In this document: positions 1 to 64,000 of the stretch, piece after piece
How positions within the stretch are numbered: position 1 is the stretch's first letter
Layout: each line of letters starts with the position of its first letter
Source of the DNA: Acanthaster planci
Lineage: Eukaryota; Echinodermata; Asteroidea; Valvatida; Acanthasteridae
Direction of reading: 5' to 3'
NCBI RefSeq assembly: GCF_001949145.1
Contig: NW_019091524.1
Location: 194,186-258,185 of the forward strand
Length of the DNA stretch: 64,000 nucleotides
The notes under the pieces: model-generated
The model's input: only the letters and a program-made list of their open reading frames with translations
What the model was told of the DNA's origin: nothing
Databases searched by the model: none
Program-made: the position numbers and the translations under genes

Positions 1-412
1 TGAAGTGGAAAACAAGGAAAAGTTCCATGCCTGCATCAGCAGGCCAAAAACAGGTGGGCCGGTGAGGGTAGGGTAAAGTTATGAAGCAGAACAAGCCGGG
101 GGGTCTTTGTCTGCTGGGGACAAGTGGGCTACCTCCTTTCAACCAGTCACACTCTTTATCAAATTGATGAAAAATAAACACAAGTGGATCAAAGATGGCG
201 AAGATAAACCTGGGAAAATGACAAAGGGAATTTTTATGATCACCATACGGCAACGAGAGAAAGGGAGAAGATAAGCCGGTGGGTGTGCTGCAGGGCAGAG
301 TAGGTAGCCTATCGTGTGAACTCTTAGCACTCTCAGGGAAAATATGCATAGGGAAATGTTGTATGGGTAAGACAAAAGCTGCTGACCTCCGACACCTAAA
401 CTGGACAGCTCA

Positions 413-60656
<60,244 letters not shown>

Positions 60657-62189
60657 TCAACAACATAATGTCAGCTCAGTCTGGACTGAGCAAGATAATC
60701 TAACATAGTATGACATAGCATACAAATATCGACTGCTGCAGTGGTGTAGTAAAAGTGGCCTTCCAAGGGGAAGTCTATTTTCCTGAGGCAAAAACTTGAG
60801 GGGAAATGGACTGCTTCATAGATCACCAAGGGAGGCCAGTGTTTACATCATGAGATATTTGTTTTATAACACCTCTCTCACAGACCCTGCTTGATTCAAG
60901 TGTTTTGGGATTAATTTGATCTCGCTCAATATGAAAATATGTCTGTAAGAAGGAAAACTTTGTTGAAAGTTTCACAGAATGTTTACACCCAGATCTGTAG
61001 TGCCACACATGTAGCTCTTTGGAATGCGTGCAATGCGCACACCAGTTTGCACTGCACACAGTGCCAGAAGTTATGGTTATAGTTCTTTGGTTGCCACTGG
61101 TATAAACTTTGGTTGCTGAGCATTTAATTGTTTTGGTTGTACACAACAAGATACCTGTAGTCAAAATAGTAAACATCATGTCAATAGCTCTCAGCCAAAC
61201 AAGACACAGACTCAGTGGGTGAGGTCTTATAATATCACACAGTTCCACCTTGGTCATACCTTTGATCATCTATGGCAATGATATAAATTTGAAGTCAGTG
61301 CAACTTCATCAAAGATCAACCGGGAGAGAATGATTCAAAATTCATATCTGTCCCCATTTCTGCTACAAATGATGTTACATGACAGACCTTTTTTGTTATG
61401 TCCATTAGTGACAAGGCAAGTACTTTCTCTTGTTTACTGAGAGAACATACAATCTGGAGTGATCATACTCACTTCAAGGTTCTCTTGCTATGTCTAACCA
61501 ATACTGCCATGGGTTGCAGGAAAAATCCAGGGTAAATGGTGAGTGATCTACAGCATGGCTGATGAGAGGTTAGTTTAGTGATGTTAATAAAGCACCTGTA
61601 TGAGCAGATCTGGTGGCTTTCTCCAATTTCCATGCATAGAATAAGCCATGGGTATGTGCAAAAGAACATGCATTGTTACAGATTCCATACGGAGGGAAAG
61701 GGTGGGGGAGAAGGGGTCCGAGAGCCAATTGTTTATAATGGTCTGTGCGTCTCTTCCAGTCTTAGAACAGGAATGAGCAAAATCATATCCCCTTTCAAAT
61801 TACATTACATTACAGTGTTTCAATTTCAGCTGCTGAAAATTTAGCTTTAGTCGTATGCCAGATGTCTAGATCAGCCCACTCCTGAATTACGACAAATTAC
61901 AAATAAAGATCACATGACTAACTGCGGGATAACATCCAGAATGTCAACAGAGGAGTTACAGAGATTCGTTTCTGACACTTGCTTGGTGTGAAATGCATCA
62001 GGCATCTTTTCTAAACTTGTGCTGATACAGTATGCATTATAAACTATATAGCACTGATGATCATAGTCATGCCAAAAACCAAGCAAAGAACCTGGGTATG
62101 AAGCTACATCTGATTAATGACAGTTTCGAAAAGACCCAAGGACTATGTGCCAGGTATCACGCACAGGTTAGTGAAAGCTTTATATAAAT

Positions 62190-62230
62190 TCCTCCCCTAA
62201 GTGGAGTGGGTTGGGTCTCCTAGTGATACT
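62190..62230. repeat. DIRS copy A 3' inverted repeat, outer arm
   Basis: The reverse complement of this segment matches 62,413-62,453. The best part, 62,199-62,230 against 62,413-62,444, has 29 of 32 matches (agtatcact.ggagaccc core). Between the arms lies a segment shared with DIRS copy B, including cgccatgttcatccttttt at 62,328. Confidence 0.8.
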
Positions 62231-62412
62231 TCTGCCCTGCCTACATATGCAAATTTTCCATGTGTCTATTACAATTTGTTGAAAAGACCTGATTATGCAT
62301 ACTGCCCCCAACCCTCCACAATCCCGCCGCCATGTTCATCCTTTTTTTCAAAGGCGTGAAAACCACCCAAGCCAAAGTGGGAAGGATGGGAGGGAACAGC
62401 TGGGCAGGGGTA

Positions 62413-62453
62413 AGTATCACTGGGAGACCCGACCCACTCCACGTGGGGGATGA
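62413..62453. repeat. DIRS copy A 3' inverted repeat, inner arm
   Basis: Pairs with 62,190-62,230. It lies just beyond the recombinase stop at 62,465. It probably belongs to the terminal/internal complementary structure typical of DIRS elements, but the other end of the element is outside the window. Confidence 0.8.
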
Positions 62454-62464
62454 GGTTCCTGCGT

Positions 62465-63482
62465 TCACATACTCCTGCCAAGACTACATATGCAGAGTGG
62501 CACTGTACCCTGGAGGTGGGTCGGCGACGGGAGTGTAGTTACTAATAGAAACATAAGGTGGGCGTCGCCAGAGCAAGCACTCACCAGACGAAACCCCTTG
62601 GTTGAAGTATTCACCGTCTGGCCCACAACAGTGCTGGACATTGTCTGGACCGCCGAGCGCAAGGTTGCTGTGCCATGGGCTGTTTCGCTCTGCAGAACAT
62701 CTTTCAAGTAACACTTGGTGAAGGTGGAGGGAGATTTCCAACAAGCCACCTGCCAGATTTCCGCTGGAGGAACTCCTCTGAAGTACACCCAGGACGCCGC
62801 AGCAGCCCGAACATCGTGGGTGCTGACAGTCGTTTCATCATGTTGTGCCGGCCAGTCTCGGTTAAAAAAGATGATGGCCGAGACTGTCCATTGGGCAATA
62901 GTGTGCTTTGACACCTGTTGAAGGGGTTTTGTCACCGTGATGAAGAGCTGGGAATTAGATTCTCAGCAATGTTTAGTCCTGGTAAGATCCAACTTGAGAG
63001 TCCAAACTGGACACCATCTCTTGTCAGAGTCATCTCCCGAAAGTGAGGCTATGTCGGGAACAAATAGGTTGGGAGACCAGAAGGTAAGCCTCTGGATTTT
63101 CGTCAGGAACCTGATAGTTGGGACAAGACGAACCCCGTGTGGCTCCCAGCGGTTGTGCCCATCGGCAATCGACAGGGCATGTAGCTTGCTACCTTGTCTT
63201 GATGTAACAACTGTGAGGAGGAGCACCAGCTTGGTACTGAGATGCAGGTCAGACACATCAGCTAGTGGTTAAAAAAAGGGGGGGCCTGGCAAAAACTTAA
63301 GGACAGCTTCCGAGATCCCAGGATAAGATGAGGCGTTTGATGTGAGGACACCCGACAAACATTCCTTGAAGGAGATATAGGATAGCAGAAGCCTGAGTGG
63401 ACAGCTGGCAATGCCGACCAGTAGTTGCGGATGGCGGTAACCTGGAGGCCCGACTGTAAATGGATACTTTGACGTAGCTCAC
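62465..63482 (-). pseudogene. DIRS tyrosine recombinase, inactivated
   Basis: The recombinase that integrates the DNA circle of DIRS elements. The N-terminal part (63,297-63,482) ends ILSWDLGSC and is followed by a frame shift near 63,260-63,300. The core (62,963-63,256) reads LHLSTKLVLLLTVVTSRQGS, KLHALSI. The C-terminal part (62,465-62,960, same frame as the core after one TGA at 62,963-62,965) reads VSKHTIAQW, then HDVRAAAASWVYFRGVPP, then ACWKSPSTFTKCYLKDV. The H-x-x-R box, the Trp and the Tyr nucleophile are present. At the box I position, where the family has R-x-S-E-L, this copy has Q-G-S-K-L, so the catalytic Arg seems lost. Confidence 0.82.
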
Positions 63483-63967
63483 GGGAGCTTCAGTTGGAGA
63501 AATATCGGGGTCGTCGTACCTTCTAGTAAAATGTAGTCGGTTGACTTAAATCTTGTGAGTGGACAGCTGTTGACCCTGAGCCGAACTAGACGTACCATCT
63601 GCAGAAGAACCCAATGCCCTGAAAGGTCATTGGACAACATCCAGCATGTCAAGTGAAGACACTCCAGTGGTGGTTGGAGGATCTCTGACTTGGGCTGACA
63701 GAGGATGCACTCTCTGATGGGAAGGACCAGCAGCTGTTGTACCAGGAGTCTGGTCAGTCTTTGAAACCACAGTTGGTGAGGCCAAAATGGGGCGACGAGG
63801 AGGATCCGACATAGCTCCGTTCTATCTTGGACAGGACAGGACTCATCCTGCAGGACCTGCGGGATGAGGGAGATTGGAGGGAAGGCATATGCCAGAGGGA
63901 CCGACCAGTCGATCTGTAGGGTGGCTGTCGCCCACGCCCATGGGTGAGGGAACCTGGAGCAGAACAT
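63479..63967 (-). pseudogene. DIRS reverse transcriptase/RNase H, C-terminal part
   Basis: A 162-codon open frame ending in a stop that overlaps the start of the recombinase frame. It reads MFCSRFPHPWAWATATLQID, then LAYAFPPISLIPQVL, then LLVAPFWPHQLWFQRL, then LHLTCWML. The blocks 'SR.P.P.AWA.DAL', 'AYAFPP..LI..VL' and '+LVAP.WP...WF..L' mark the end of the RT/RNase H protein in DIRS elements. The catalytic RT part lies beyond 64,000. The frame is still open, but the element as a whole is damaged. Confidence 0.8.
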
Positions 63968-64000
63968 TGAAAGGTGGGCACTGTTGGCGAGAGCAAAGAG

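Larger units (their letters stand above)
62190..64000 (-). mobile_element. DIRS-type retrotransposon, copy A, 3' part (cut by window edge)
   Basis: On the minus strand, from the window edge inwards, I read the C-terminal end of a DIRS reverse transcriptase/RNase H (63,479-63,967), directly followed by a DIRS tyrosine recombinase (62,465-63,482), then an inverted repeat pair (62,190-62,230 and 62,413-62,453). This order is the one known for DIRS elements of animals. The copy carries a frameshift, a nonsense codon and a lost catalytic arginine, so it looks inactive. It sits in the LRP2 intron 5' of the exon at 60.6 kb, in the same orientation as the gene. The stretch at 60,605-62,189 shows no gene. 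Confidence 0.82.

Overview
The window is a piece of an animal genome. Its only host gene that I can read is on the minus strand: a multi-exon fragment of a giant LDL-receptor-family endocytic receptor, which I identify as the orthologue of LRP2 (megalin). I placed 34 exons between 60,604 (5' side) and 414 (3' side). Each is bounded by an AG acceptor and a GT donor, and the reading phase carries correctly across all 33 introns, giving about 5,404 coding bases (about 1,800 residues, roughly 40% of a full megalin). Neither the start codon and signal peptide nor the transmembrane and cytoplasmic part lies in the window.

Protein order, read from high to low coordinates: beta-propeller 2 (60.6-46.8 kb), an EGF module (46.0-44.9 kb), the second LDL-A ligand-binding cluster of exactly eight repeats (45.0-32.4 kb), a plain EGF and a calcium-binding EGF (32.0-31.5 kb), propeller 3 (30.5-24.2 kb), EGF (23.0 kb), propeller 4 (20.1-13.9 kb), EGF (within the 14.0-13.8 kb exon), propeller 5 (13.0-7.6 kb), EGF (7.5-7.4 kb), and the start of propeller 6 (6.0 and 0.5 kb). 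The modules together make the extracellular stalk of the receptor: the LDL-A repeats bind ligand, and the propeller/EGF units are the parts that in this family release ligand at endosomal pH. LRP2 is preferred over LRP1 because several exons align closely with the LRP2 propeller 5/6 region as I remember it.

The rest is intron, much of it built from mobile elements. The 9.3 kb intron at 51.1-60.4 kb holds remains of a DIRS-type tyrosine-recombinase retrotransposon (51.4 to about 57.3 kb) and, next to it, a 2.1 kb segment with perfect 25-bp terminal inverted repeats and TTA target duplications (57.6-59.7 kb). A second, better preserved DIRS copy is cut by the right edge (62.2-64.0 kb). Other introns hold foldback elements (7.8-8.0 and 23.9-24.2 kb), two tRNA-derived SINE copies (6.4-6.5 and 13.2-13.3 kb), a TATA/hairpin/AATAAA block at 2.1-2.7 kb, dispersed repeats and short tandem repeats. 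There is an assembly gap of 619 N at 42,933-43,551.

The organism looks like an invertebrate, probably a deuterostome (echinoderm, hemichordate or cephalochordate), judging from an LRP2 with vertebrate-like module order, intron sizes of mostly 0.3-3 kb, DIRS elements, and frequent acatgtacatg-like words. That assignment is inference. I saw no bacterial gene, CRISPR array, rRNA or intact tRNA gene.
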